Positions 44,536-53,397 of a DNA stretch of 64,000 nt are shown here, one piece after another. Every line of letters starts with the position of its first letter. Within the stretch, counting starts at the first letter, position 1. The position numbers and the translations under genes were made by a program. The notes beneath the pieces are model-generated. The model ran no database searches, was not told the DNA's origin, and worked only from the letters and a program-made list of their open reading frames with translations. The stretch covers positions 1 through 64,000 of the forward strand of contig CAZBPM010000010.1 of assembly GCA_964493785.1 (NCBI GenBank). The letters run 5' to 3'. Origin of the DNA: Hyphomicrobium_A sp964493785. GTDB lineage: Bacteria; Pseudomonadota; Alphaproteobacteria; Rhizobiales; Hyphomicrobiaceae.

Positions 44536-45112
44536 TAATGCACTGAAATTGTGCAGTTTTCCGATTAGGCCGTCCTGGCGCTATCTCTGTCCGGCTGGAG
44601 CGGTAGCGGCAACTCACAGCTATGGGGCAAGACTGTGGAATCATCCGCGCGAGTGGTGCGTTCACCACAGTCAAAGCATAACTTGCGTTAACCAGAGTCC
44701 TCTGTCAGATTACCAATCCGCGAGGGGGGGCTATAAATATCTCGGTGTGGGACAAGTAGGCCGCGTTGGCCGCGTCGCACATCCAAATAGGTTTCCGTAC
44801 TATCAGGTCCGCCGCATTTCCTGATAGCGCGGGAAAATCGTGGCTCGGTCTAGCGGCTAGAGTGGCCTCCTCGTTGAAGCCGCATCGGACCAGCCACGGC
44901 ACCAGGCGGGGAGTCAACGCCCTCTTTGACGAACCATCTGGTTACTAGACCAGGGTCCGTGGCTTTCTCGGACTAACTACCCCGCTGCCGGGTTTGGTTG
45001 CGGGCCCTGGTTAAGTCTCCCTAACCAGCTCCGGACACAGCCAAACGCATCCAGCGCCCGCGCAGTGAACTGCTGCGGGCCGTCGGAGTGTCGGGGCTCC
45101 TGCCCGGCGCCC
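44536..45112. other. 577-base gap with several inverted repeats, no supportable protein gene
   Basis: The largest empty stretch in the window, between convergent pleD and rpmG. Notable pairs are AGCCACGG (44892-44899) with CCGTGGCT (44957-44964); CTGGT (44938-44942) with ACCAG (44949-44953); and CTGGTTA (45007-45013) with TAACCAG (45022-45028). The part 44536-44880 is less structured and unusually AT-rich for the window around 44690-44830. Open frames here are short and not protein-like. A structured small RNA in 44880-45030, on either strand, would fit, but I cannot match it to a known family. Confidence 0.4.
45056..45080 (-). terminator. Hairpin after rpmG
   Basis: GCCCGCGCAG (45056-45065) pairs with CTGC, a bulged T, GCGGGC (45070-45080) around TGAA. 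On the minus strand it follows the rpmG stop by about 32 bases. The stem is strong but no U-tract follows, so efficiency is unclear. Confidence 0.45.
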
Positions 45113-45280
45113 TTACTTGATCTTGGTTTCTTTGAATTCGACGTGCTTCTTAGCGACCGGGTCGTACTTCTTGAAGACGAGCTTCTCGGTGCTCGTGCGC
45201 GGGTTCTTCTTCGTCACATAAAAGAACCCCGTGCCGGCGGTCGACAGCAGCTTGATTTTCTGCGTTACGGGCTTGGCCAT
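45113..45280 (-). CDS. rpmG: 50S ribosomal protein L33
   Basis: A 55-residue L33 of the large ribosomal subunit: IKLLSTAGTGFFYVTKKNPR and KKYDPVAKKHVEFKETKIK match the family throughout. It has no cysteines, the zinc-free form. The start at 45280 is fixed by the MAKP N-terminus; upstream in-frame ATGs are spurious. It closes the minus-strand block topA-rnr-DUF983-rpmG and converges with pleD. Confidence 0.96.
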   Translation of the reverse strand: MAKPVTQKIKLLSTAGTGFFYVTKKNPRTSTEKLVFKKYDPVAKKHVEFKETKIK

Positions 45281-45397
45281 GATCGGGGAAACCTTCGGGG
45301 GAACCTGAAAACTGTCTGCTGTTTCGCAGCGAGCGCGCACCATAGCCAGAGCGGCTTGAGTGTCAAGCAATGCTCGGCCCGATGGCGACAATAACTC

Positions 45398-45850
45398 TCA
45401 CGAAACCTCGTTCACGGGCCTGTGCTCCGGTGTCGGAGCAGCCGGATCGAGCGCATCGCGCCCGCCGAAGCCATGCATCCGAAGTGCCCATTGCAGCCCG
45501 ACCAGCGTGCCTTTGACGCGGGGCAGTAGCCACAGGGACATGCCGATGGTCAGCGGGAACCACATCAGAATGTGCAGCCAGTAGTTGGGGCGGAAATAGT
45601 CCTCCACCATCATCACGCCGGCCACCACGAAGTGGCACACGATGATCATCGTGAAGTAGGGCGGTGCGTCGTCGGCGCGATGATGATGCAGCTCCTCGCC
45701 GCACGCAGGGCACGCGTCGGCCACCTTCAGGTATTTCGTGAACATCCGGCCATCGCCGCATGCCGGGCACTTCTGCGCCGCACCTCGACGCATCGCCTGC
45801 GCGATGTCGCGCTTGGGCTCGTCAGTGAATGTTGTCGGTTCTTCTGACAT
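45398..45850 (-). CDS. DUF983 membrane protein with zinc ribbon
   Basis: A 150-residue protein. Two CPACG motifs (about 28-32 and 47-51) form a zinc ribbon at the N-terminus, followed by two transmembrane helices (TMIIVCHFVVAGVMMVEDYF and LHILMWFPLTIGMSLWLLP). DUF983 is widespread in alphaproteobacteria next to rnr and rpmG, but its role is unknown. It lies 87 bases after rnr on the same strand. Confidence 0.9.
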   Translation of the reverse strand: MSEEPTTFTDEPKRDIAQAMRRGAAQKCPACGDGRMFTKYLKVADACPACGEELHHHRADDAPPYFTMIIVCHFVVAGVMMVEDYFRPNYWLHILMWFPLTIGMSLWLLPRVKGTLVGLQWALRMHGFGGRDALDPAAPTPEHRPVNEVS

Positions 45851-45937
45851 TGGGTCCTCCGGTCCTGGCCGGCTTCTGGGATGAGCGTTGCGCGTCAGGC
45901 CGCTGCGGTCAAGCAGGGCAGGGGTCGCGGGCTCAGT

Positions 45938-48241
45938 TCAGCGGCCGCGACCGCGCCAGCGCTTGTCGCGCAGTTTACCAACGGGCCCCGCGCGCGGCGC
46001 CGTGATACGCCCTTTGCTGCCCTCGCTCATCATCTCGAAGCGCAATGCGCCCGCTGACGGAATGGCTTCGACCAGCCGCACCTCGACGGTGTCCCCGAGC
46101 TGGAACGTCTCGCCCGAGCGCTTGCCGACCAGCGCGCGATGCGTCTCGACGTAATTGTAGAAGTCGCTGCTGAGCGATGACACCGGAACGAAGCCGTCGG
46201 CGCCGGTATCCTTGAGGCGCACGAACAGGCCCGAGCGCGTCACGCCCGCGATGCGTCCGGTGAACTTCGCGCCGACTCGGTCCGCAAGATGCGCGGCAAT
46301 CAGCCGATCCGCCGTCTCGCGCTCCGCGCTCATGGCGCGCCGCTCCGCATCCGAGATTTGCTGGGCAACCTCGCGCAGCTTGCCGATCTCGAATTCTTCC
46401 AGCCCGCCCTCGCCGAGCCGCATCGCCTTCACCAGCGCCCGGTGCACGATGAGATCGGCATAGCGCCGGATCGGTGAGGTGAAATGCGCGTAGCGGCGCA
46501 GGTTCAACCCGAAATGCCCGATGTTGTCGATGTTGTACTCGGCCTGGCTCTGGCTGCGCAGAACCACCTCGTTGACCAGGTCCGACACCGGCATTTCCTT
46601 GGCGTGCGCAAGAATGCCGTTGAAGTGCCCCGGCTTCAGCGTCGATGCTTGCGGCACCTTCATGCCGAGCGTGTCGAGGAAATCGCGCAGGCTCGCCAGC
46701 TTCTCCTTCGAGGGCTGGTCGTGGATGCGATAGACCACCGGCGTCGAACGCTGCTCGAGCTGCTCGGCCGCAGCAACGTTCGCCTGGATCATGAACTCCT
46801 CGATCAGGCGATGCGCGGTCAGCCGCTCCGGCGTCACCACGTCCTTAACGCGGCCGTGCTCGTCGAGCAGGATCCTGCGCTCCGGCAGATCGAGGTCGAG
46901 CGGCGCCCGCTTGTCGCGCGCTGCCGCCAGCGTGTCGTAAGCCGCCCACAGCGGGCGCAGCACCCGATCGAGCAGCGGCCCAGCCTTGTCGGATGGACGT
47001 CCGTCGATCGCCGCCTGGGCCTCCTGGTAGCTCAGCTTTGCCGCTGAGCGCATCATCGCCCGCATGAACGTGTGCGAGCGCTTTTGCCCGTCCTTGTCGA
47101 ACACCATACGCACGGCGAGGCAGGCCCGATTCTCACCCTCGCGCAGCGAGCACAGGTCGTTGGAGATGCGCTCCGGCAGCATCGGCACGACACGATCGGG
47201 GAAATAGACCGAGTTGCCGCGCACCTGTGCTTCCCGGTCGAGCCGCGAGCCCGGCCGCACGAAGTTCGATACGTCCGCGATGGCCACGAGCACGATCCAC
47301 CCATCCGAGTTTGCCGGATCGGGATCGCGCTCCGCATAGACCGCATCGTCATGGTCGCGCGCATCGGGCGGATCGATGGTGATGAGCGGCACGTCGCGCA
47401 GATCGACACGCCCCGACAGCGTCGGCTCGCTCAGGCCTTCCGCTTCCGTTATGACGCTCTCAGGGAAATCGTCCGGGATGCCGTGCGCGTGCACCGCGAT
47501 TAGGCTGATCTGCCGCTGGTCGTCCGGGTTGCCGAGCGCTTCCAGGATGCGCGCCTGCGGCACGTGCATGCGGCCCTTCTTGGCGAGGTCGAAGCGGACG
47601 AGATCGCCGTCCTTGGCATCGCCTTCATCGCCGCTGCGGATAGACCACGAGCGAAGCTGCTTGCGGTCGATGGGCTCGATCGTGCCGCCGCCTTTCTTGT
47701 GCGCGCGGTAGACGCCGATCAGACGCCGCTTCTCGCGCGGTAGCCGCTTGATCGGCGAAGCCTCGAACCGGTAGCCACCGACATCGGGGCCTTCCAGCTC
47801 GGTGATGCGGGCGAGGATGCGGTCGCCGACACCTATGCCGGCTTCCAGATCGACTTCGGGCCCGCGCGCTGCGCGCACCGGCAGCAACACCTCGGGCCGC
47901 TCGCCGTTCTCTTCCCACACGACCGGCTTGGCGATGAGGTCGCCGTCGTCGTCGCGTCCCGTCACCTCGAGCACGGTCACCGATGGCAGGCTGCCCTTTT
48001 TCTGCAGGCGCTTGCTCTCGCCGGAAAGGACGCCTTCCTCGGTCATGCTGGCCAGCAGCCGATTGAGCTCCAGCCGCTCGGGACCCTTTACGCCGAATGC
48101 GCGCGCGATCTCGCGCTTGCCCACACGGCCGGGCGAGGACTTGATGTATTCGAGGATCTCGCCCCTGCCGGGCAAGCCGTCGCGTCTCTTGGGGCCGTTG
48201 GTCTTGACCCTTGGCCCGTTGGCCTTCGGCTTGCGTGCCAT
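45938..48241 (-). CDS. rnr: Ribonuclease R
   Basis: A 767-residue processive 3'-5' exoribonuclease that degrades structured RNA. A winged-helix region (about 22-85) and cold-shock-like domains lead to the RNB catalytic domain, with the metal-binding ITIDPPDARDHDDAVYAE block and, later, FTSPIRRYADLIVHRAL. An S1 domain (KFTGRIAGVTRSGLFVRLKD) is near residues 640-720, and a basic tail ends the protein. It follows topA by 34 bases and should share its transcript. Confidence 0.95.
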   Translation of the reverse strand: MARKPKANGPRVKTNGPKRRDGLPGRGEILEYIKSSPGRVGKREIARAFGVKGPERLELNRLLASMTEEGVLSGESKRLQKKGSLPSVTVLEVTGRDDDGDLIAKPVVWEENGERPEVLLPVRAARGPEVDLEAGIGVGDRILARITELEGPDVGGYRFEASPIKRLPREKRRLIGVYRAHKKGGGTIEPIDRKQLRSWSIRSGDEGDAKDGDLVRFDLAKKGRMHVPQARILEALGNPDDQRQISLIAVHAHGIPDDFPESVITEAEGLSEPTLSGRVDLRDVPLITIDPPDARDHDDAVYAERDPDPANSDGWIVLVAIADVSNFVRPGSRLDREAQVRGNSVYFPDRVVPMLPERISNDLCSLREGENRACLAVRMVFDKDGQKRSHTFMRAMMRSAAKLSYQEAQAAIDGRPSDKAGPLLDRVLRPLWAAYDTLAAARDKRAPLDLDLPERRILLDEHGRVKDVVTPERLTAHRLIEEFMIQANVAAAEQLEQRSTPVVYRIHDQPSKEKLASLRDFLDTLGMKVPQASTLKPGHFNGILAHAKEMPVSDLVNEVVLRSQSQAEYNIDNIGHFGLNLRRYAHFTSPIRRYADLIVHRALVKAMRLGEGGLEEFEIGKLREVAQQISDAERRAMSAERETADRLIAAHLADRVGAKFTGRIAGVTRSGLFVRLKDTGADGFVPVSSLSSDFYNYVETHRALVGKRSGETFQLGDTVEVRLVEAIPSAGALRFEMMSEGSKGRITAPRAGPVGKLRDKRWRGRGR

Positions 48242-48275
48242 CTCAGTGTGCCCGGCGAGGGATCATGTGGCGACC

Positions 48276-51032
48276 TCAGCTATCCGCGTCGGCCGTCTCT
48301 GCCTTCTTGGCGGAGCGCGGCTTCGCCGCCTTCGCTGGCTTGGCTGCCTTGCTGCTAGCCTTCGCAGGCTTAGCCGATTTGGCACCCTTTGCCGCCGGCT
48401 TATCGTCCGCGGACGCCTTGGGCGCCGCTTTGCGCACAGGCTTCTTCTTCTTCGACGGCCCCTTGGCGGCGCGTGCCGCGATGAGATCGACCGCCTCCGC
48501 CACCGTCAGTGTCGCCGGGTCCTTGCCGTTGGGGATCGTCGCGTTGACGTCGCCGTGCTTGACGTACGGTCCATACTTCCCCGACAGCACCTCGATCTTG
48601 CCGCCGCCGTCCGGATGCTCGCCGAGCTCCTTCAGCACCGTCGGCTTGGCGCGCTGGAAGCGGCTCTTGGCGCCCGCAGCCTTCTCCGCGAGCAGCGTCA
48701 CGGCGCGGTTGATCCCCACCGTGAACACGTCCTCGATGCTCTCCACGTTGGCATAGCTGCCGTCGTGTAGAATGAAGGGTCCATAACGGCCGAGCCCCGC
48801 GGTGATCTGCTTGCCCGTCTCGGGATGCAAGCCCACCTCGCGTGGCAGCGACAGCAGCTTCATCGCGAATTCCAGATCGACCGAAGCGGCGTCGACGCCC
48901 TTCGGAATGCTGGAGCGCTTCGGCTTCTCGTCTTGCGAACCTTCGCCGAGCTGCAGGTACGGTCCAAACCGTCCGCTGCGCAGCGTCACCGCCAGACCAG
49001 TATCGGGATCAAAGCCGAGCTGCTTGCCGTCCGGGCCTGCCGCATCGGGGTCGCCCTGGCCGTTGACGTCGCTGAGCTGCCGCGTGAAGCGGCACTCGGG
49101 ATAGTTCCCGCAGCCGATGAAGGCGCCGTACTTGCCGGAGATCTTGAGGCTGAGCCGCCCCGTCTTGCACGCAGGGCACGAGCGCGGATCGGTTCCGTCC
49201 TCGTGCACCGGGTAGATGTGCGGGCCCAATATCTCGTTCAGCGCTTCCAGAACCTCGCCGACGCGCAGGTCCTTGGTGTCTTCGACAGCGCCTGTGAAGT
49301 CCTTCCAGAAATCGCGCAAGACATCCTTCCAGGCGAGCTTGCCGTCAGAGATGAGATCGAGCTTGTCCTCGAGGCTGGCCGTGAAGTCGTATTCCACGTA
49401 GCGCTTGAAGAAGCCTTCGAGGAACGCCGTCACCAGCCGTCCCTTGTCCTCGGGTATCAGCCGCTTCTTGTCGACGCGCACGTAATCGCGCTCTTGCAGC
49501 ACCGCCAGCGTCGATGCGTAGGTCGACGGCCGGCCGATACCGAGCTCCTCCAGCTTCTTCACCAGCGTCGCCTCGGAATAGCGCGGCGGCGGCTGGGTGA
49601 AATGCTGCTCCGCTTCGATCACGCGGTCCGTGACCTTGTCGCCCTGCGCCAGCGCGGGCAGGCGGCGGCTGGCATCGTCCTCGTCCGGCGCAACGTCGTC
49701 CTTGCCCTTGCTGGCATGCAGGCGCTCGTCGCGGCCTTCCTCGTAAACCTTGAGGAAGCCGTCGAACTGGATGACGGAGCCCGTTGCGCGCATCGTGTAC
49801 GTCTTGCCGTCGCGTCCCTTCACCTCGATGTCGGCAGTCGTCTGCTCGACCTCGGCCGACGCCATCTGGCTCGCGACTGCGCGCTTCCAGACCAGCTCGT
49901 AAAGCCGCGCCTGGTCCTTATCGAGATACTTGGAGACTTCCGACGGCTTGCGGTTGACGTCGGTCGGGCGGATGGCTTCGTGCGCTTCCTGCGCGTTCTT
50001 GGCCTTCGTCTTGTACTCGCGGATGAACGGCGCGACGTAGCGCTGCGAGTATTCACGCGCGATCATCCCGCGGATAGCACTGACGGCCTCCGGCACGATG
50101 GTCACGCCGTCGGTTCGCATATAGGTGATGAGGCCGACGGTCTCGCCGCCGATGTCGACGCCTTCGTACAGGCGCTGGGCGACCTGCATCGTGTGTTTGG
50201 CCGAGAAGCCGAGCTTGCGCGAGGCATCCATCTGCAGCGTCGAGGTCGCGAACGGCGGCCAGGGATTGCGCTTCACGCCTTTTTTGTCGGTCGAGACGAC
50301 CTTGAAGTCGCCTTTCTCGATCGCGGCCTTGATGGCATTGGCGACCTCGCCCGTCTTGAGGTCGAGCTTCTTCAGCGTCGTGCCGTTAATGGCGTTGAGG
50401 CGGGCGGGGAACTCTTCGCCCTTCGCCGTCGCCATGGTGGCGTCGATCGTCCAGTATTCGTCGGTCTTGAAGATCTCGATTTCGCGCTCGCGGTCGCAGA
50501 CGAGGCGCAGCGCCACCGACTGGACGCGCCCAGCCGAGCGAGCACCCGGCAGCTTGCGCCACAGCACAGGCGACAGCGTGAAGCCGACGAGATAGTCGAG
50601 GGCGCGGCGGGCGAGATAAGCCGACACCAGCGGGGTATCGATCTCCCGCGGCTCGGACAGCGCGGTCAGGATCGCCTGCTTCGTCACCGCGTTGAAGGCG
50701 ACGCGCTCGACCGGTGTACCCTTCTTGAGGGCCTTCTTCTGCTCAAGGATCTGCAGGATATGCCAAGAGATCGCTTCGCCCTCGCGATCGGGGTCGGTGG
50801 CGAGGATCAGCTTGTCGGCCTTTTTGACCGCGTCTGCGATTTCCTTCATGATCTTCTGGGACTTACCGTCGACATCCCAGTGCATTTCAAAGTCTTTGTC
50901 AGGCTCGACCGAGCCATTCTTGGCCGGCAGATCCCGCACGTGGCCGAACGAAGCGATCACCTTGTAGCCACTGCCCAGGTACTTATTGATGGTCTTGGCC
51001 TTGGCAGCCGATTCCACGATTACGACGTTCAT
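48276..51032 (-). CDS. topA: DNA topoisomerase I
   Basis: A 918-residue type IA topoisomerase that relaxes negative supercoils. The Toprim domain opens with VVIVESAAKAKTINKYLG and has ATDPDREGEAISWH; the active-site tyrosine is Y304 in GLITYMRTDG. The C-terminal part holds one intact zinc finger (CPACKTG ... GCGNYPEC), degenerate repeats of the same fold, and a Lys/Ala/Pro-rich tail of about 75 residues. Hyphomicrobial TopA proteins share this layout. Confidence 0.96.
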   Translation of the reverse strand: MNVVIVESAAKAKTINKYLGSGYKVIASFGHVRDLPAKNGSVEPDKDFEMHWDVDGKSQKIMKEIADAVKKADKLILATDPDREGEAISWHILQILEQKKALKKGTPVERVAFNAVTKQAILTALSEPREIDTPLVSAYLARRALDYLVGFTLSPVLWRKLPGARSAGRVQSVALRLVCDREREIEIFKTDEYWTIDATMATAKGEEFPARLNAINGTTLKKLDLKTGEVANAIKAAIEKGDFKVVSTDKKGVKRNPWPPFATSTLQMDASRKLGFSAKHTMQVAQRLYEGVDIGGETVGLITYMRTDGVTIVPEAVSAIRGMIAREYSQRYVAPFIREYKTKAKNAQEAHEAIRPTDVNRKPSEVSKYLDKDQARLYELVWKRAVASQMASAEVEQTTADIEVKGRDGKTYTMRATGSVIQFDGFLKVYEEGRDERLHASKGKDDVAPDEDDASRRLPALAQGDKVTDRVIEAEQHFTQPPPRYSEATLVKKLEELGIGRPSTYASTLAVLQERDYVRVDKKRLIPEDKGRLVTAFLEGFFKRYVEYDFTASLEDKLDLISDGKLAWKDVLRDFWKDFTGAVEDTKDLRVGEVLEALNEILGPHIYPVHEDGTDPRSCPACKTGRLSLKISGKYGAFIGCGNYPECRFTRQLSDVNGQGDPDAAGPDGKQLGFDPDTGLAVTLRSGRFGPYLQLGEGSQDEKPKRSSIPKGVDAASVDLEFAMKLLSLPREVGLHPETGKQITAGLGRYGPFILHDGSYANVESIEDVFTVGINRAVTLLAEKAAGAKSRFQRAKPTVLKELGEHPDGGGKIEVLSGKYGPYVKHGDVNATIPNGKDPATLTVAEAVDLIAARAAKGPSKKKKPVRKAAPKASADDKPAAKGAKSAKPAKASSKAAKPAKAAKPRSAKKAETADADS

Positions 51033-51277
51033 CTAGAAGCTTTCAGGCTGGCGCCGACGAGAGAAACCCGCAAAGGGGCTCAGGACTTGGGTTAACAGCC
51101 ATGGGTCCACGGCCGTCCGGGAGAAAATCTACGGTCCGGTCGGGCGGGGAACATGGGTGAGGATTGTGGCGGTGTCAAACGGGCATCCCGTTAAACGTGC
51201 ATACTACGTATGTTGCAATTTTAGGTGGTGAATGGTATTTACCCCGACATATTGGATTTCTCGGGACTATTTTAATC

Positions 51278-51475
51278 ATGGCTGGATCGGACGACCGCGA
51301 CGCAAACGGGGCAGCGTCAAGCCCGCGCGCGGAAACGCTGAACTATCTCTGCGAGATAATCGGTGAGCTGAAGCATCTCGCGGACCGGACTGGCCAACCT
51401 ACACTGTCCGCAATCTTGACCGCCGCCTTGACCGAAGCGCGGATCCAGCATGACGACCAGCGCTGCGATGGCTGA
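51278..51475 (+). CDS. Small conserved-looking helical protein, unknown
   Basis: A 65-residue soluble protein; after 20 polar residues it forms two helices, TLNYLCEIIGELKHLADRTG and LSAILTAALTEARIQHD, with regular heptad-like hydrophobics. It lies on the plus strand between topA and dprA, which are both on the minus strand. The upstream 51178-51260 is AT-rich and may hold its promoter. It overlaps the next small ORF by 26 bases. No family is recognised; the amphipathic pattern argues for a real gene. Confidence 0.55.
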   Translation: MAGSDDRDANGAASSPRAETLNYLCEIIGELKHLADRTGQPTLSAILTAALTEARIQHDDQRCDG

Positions 51476-51626
51476 CCCGCTTCCAGCCCAAAGCGAGTTC
51501 CTCGACGTTCTCACGTGCGATTTCGAAACGCTGATCGCTCTCGCCGAGCAAATGCCGAGCGAGCGCTTCGAGCAGATCAAGCAGGCCCGACCCGACTTCG
51601 CCGCATGGCTGGACCAGCGCAGATAA
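51450..51626 (+). CDS. Small acidic protein overlapping the previous small gene, unknown
   Basis: A 58-residue ORF starting ATG inside the end of the preceding gene and ending TAA at 51626, one base before the dprA stop on the other strand. The sequence SEFLDVLTCDFETLIALAEQ and FEQIKQARPDFAAWLDQRR is well balanced and helical, unlike the low-complexity shadow frames. An internal ATG (MADPLP) six codons on may be the true start. Function unknown; probably co-translated with the upstream small protein. Confidence 0.5.
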   Translation: MTTSAAMADPLPAQSEFLDVLTCDFETLIALAEQMPSERFEQIKQARPDFAAWLDQRR

Positions 51627-52766
51627 TCACTCGGGCGCAGGGCATAGCGAGACGAGCCCGCCGCCGTGTCGCTCCACCCGTCCTGCCAGCGCCAGCTCCA
51701 TCAACGCCACCTGCACGCTGCGGACGGCAAGCCCCGTGCTGCGGGCAAGGCTGTCCGTGTCGACCGGCGCAGGGCCGAGCGCTGAGAGAACACGGTCGCG
51801 GTCGTTGTCGGCGAGGACGATCGGCATGGCCGCGGGAGATCGCGACGGCTCGCGCAGTTGTTGCACCGGATGACGCAGAAGCGGCGTCACCGCCGACAGC
51901 ACGTCCGCGGCCTCCGTCACCAGGGTTGCGCCCGACTTCAGCAGCTTGTTCGTGCCCTCCGCCCGCGGGTCGAGGGGATGTCCTGGCACGGCGAAAACCT
52001 CGCGCCCCTGCTCCGCCGCGAGCCGTGCGGTGACGAGGCTGCCCGAGCGCCGCGCCGCCTCGACGATCAGCACGCCCAACGACAAGCCGGAAACGATCCG
52101 GTTGCGACGTGGAAAATCCTGCGCCCGCGGTACGAAGCCGAATGGCATTTCGCTAAGAATCAGGCCGCGCTCCGATATCTCGCGCTGCAGGTCCCCGTGC
52201 TCGGGCGGGTAGACGAAATCGAGGCCGCCAGCGAGCACGGCGATGGTGCCCGTATCGAGCGCCGCGCGATGTGCTGCCGCATCGATACCGCGCGCCAGAC
52301 CCGATGCGATGACGAACCCCCCGCGCCCGATTTCGGCGGCGAACTGCCTAGCTAGTGTCGCGCCGGCCGCCGAGCACTGTCGCGAGCCGACGATGCCGAT
52401 GATCGGCCGCTGCAAAAGGCCGATGTCACCCTTGACCAAGAGCACCGGCGGCGGCGCATCGACAGCCGCGAGCGCCTGCGGATAGTCGCCGTCACCGATG
52501 ACGAGAACCCTGGCGCCGAACCGCTGCGCTCGCTCGAGTTCGGCCTCCGCCTCCGCGCGCGGATAAACCCGAATGGATCGCCCACGTCCGCCGCGTGCCG
52601 CCAGCTCCGGCAGGGCGGCAATCGCAGCCTCGGCGCTGCCGTAATGCTCGATGAGGTCGCGGAAGGTGACGGGACCAACGTTCTCGGAGCGTATCAGTCG
52701 AAGCGCCGCTATGCGTTCCGCATCCGGCAGCAGCGGCGGCGCGTCGTGATGCTCACGCTTTGGCAC
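51627..52766 (-). CDS. dprA: DprA/Smf, DNA-processing protein A
   Basis: A 379-residue RecA-loading protein that guards incoming single-stranded DNA in transformation. A SAM-like N-terminal region is followed by the Rossmann domain with IIGIVGSRQCSAAGATLA, VIASGLARGIDAAAH, LAGGLDFVYPPEH and the FPRRNRIVSGLSLGVLIVEA block. The C-terminal winged-helix DML1-like domain (DSLARSTGLAVRSVQVALME) is present. The start is GTG at 52766, inside the end of plsY (14-base overlap). Confidence 0.94.
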   Translation of the reverse strand: MPKREHHDAPPLLPDAERIAALRLIRSENVGPVTFRDLIEHYGSAEAAIAALPELAARGGRGRSIRVYPRAEAEAELERAQRFGARVLVIGDGDYPQALAAVDAPPPVLLVKGDIGLLQRPIIGIVGSRQCSAAGATLARQFAAEIGRGGFVIASGLARGIDAAAHRAALDTGTIAVLAGGLDFVYPPEHGDLQREISERGLILSEMPFGFVPRAQDFPRRNRIVSGLSLGVLIVEAARRSGSLVTARLAAEQGREVFAVPGHPLDPRAEGTNKLLKSGATLVTEAADVLSAVTPLLRHPVQQLREPSRSPAAMPIVLADNDRDRVLSALGPAPVDTDSLARSTGLAVRSVQVALMELALAGRVERHGGGLVSLCPAPE

Positions 52767-53370
52767 CGATCCTCGGCTCCTCTCCGGCGGCGAGACGGCG
52801 GATGTTGGCGCGGTGCTTGTAGAGCAGCAGCGCTGACATGATCGCCGCGGCGAGTGCCGTCGCGCGGTCGCCGGTCAGCAGCAGCCCGGCCGGTATCGCC
52901 AGCGAGGCCACCAGGGCCGAAAGCGAAGAATAGCGCGTGAGCAGGGCGACGATCAGCCAGACGCCGCAGAACGCCAGACCGGCCCGCCAGTCGATTCCAA
53001 ACAGCACGCCGATGTAGGTGGCGACGCCCTTGCCGCCACGAAATCCGAGCCAGACTGGAAACACGTGCCCGAGGAAGGCAGCTAATCCTGCCAGCAGCGA
53101 AGCGAGGATGGCGACGCCGCCCTGTGCGCCGATCCAATATCCGATCAGGACCGCCGCCGTTCCCTTGAGCGCATCGAGCAGCAGCGTCAGCGCGGCAAGT
53201 CCCTTGTTGCCGGTCCGCAGGACGTTGGTGGCGCCGATGTTTCCCGAGCCGATCTTGCGCACGTCTCCCAGCCCGGCGGCCTGCGTGAGCAGCAGCCCGA
53301 ACGGAATGGAGCCGAGGAGATATCCTACGGCCACGGCAAGCAGCGTGTACGTGTTGAAAAAAGTATCCAT
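52753..53370 (-). CDS. plsY: PlsY, acyl-phosphate glycerol-3-phosphate acyltransferase
   Basis: A 205-residue inner-membrane enzyme that acylates glycerol 3-phosphate from acyl-phosphate, the first step of phospholipid synthesis with PlsX. Conserved segments are YLLGSIPFGLLL, GSGNIGATNVLRTGNKG, GHVFPVWLGFRGGKGVAT and LLYKHRANIRRL; five to seven hydrophobic helices are predicted. It sits between the pyrC-like gene and dprA, as is usual in this bacterial group. Confidence 0.95.
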   Translation of the reverse strand: MDTFFNTYTLLAVAVGYLLGSIPFGLLLTQAAGLGDVRKIGSGNIGATNVLRTGNKGLAALTLLLDALKGTAAVLIGYWIGAQGGVAILASLLAGLAAFLGHVFPVWLGFRGGKGVATYIGVLFGIDWRAGLAFCGVWLIVALLTRYSSLSALVASLAIPAGLLLTGDRATALAAAIMSALLLYKHRANIRRLAAGEEPRIGAKA

Positions 53371-53397
53371 GCCCGAGCGGGGTTCTTGCCTGACCCG

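Noticed and set aside
44880..45030. 6S RNA, RNase P RNA, SRP RNA or tmRNA
   Set aside because: None of the characteristic conserved segments of these RNAs could be found; left as an unassigned structured region.
48825..51095. 756-codon plus-strand open frame opposite topA
   Set aside because: Shadow of topA, whose Toprim and active-site motifs are intact on the minus strand.
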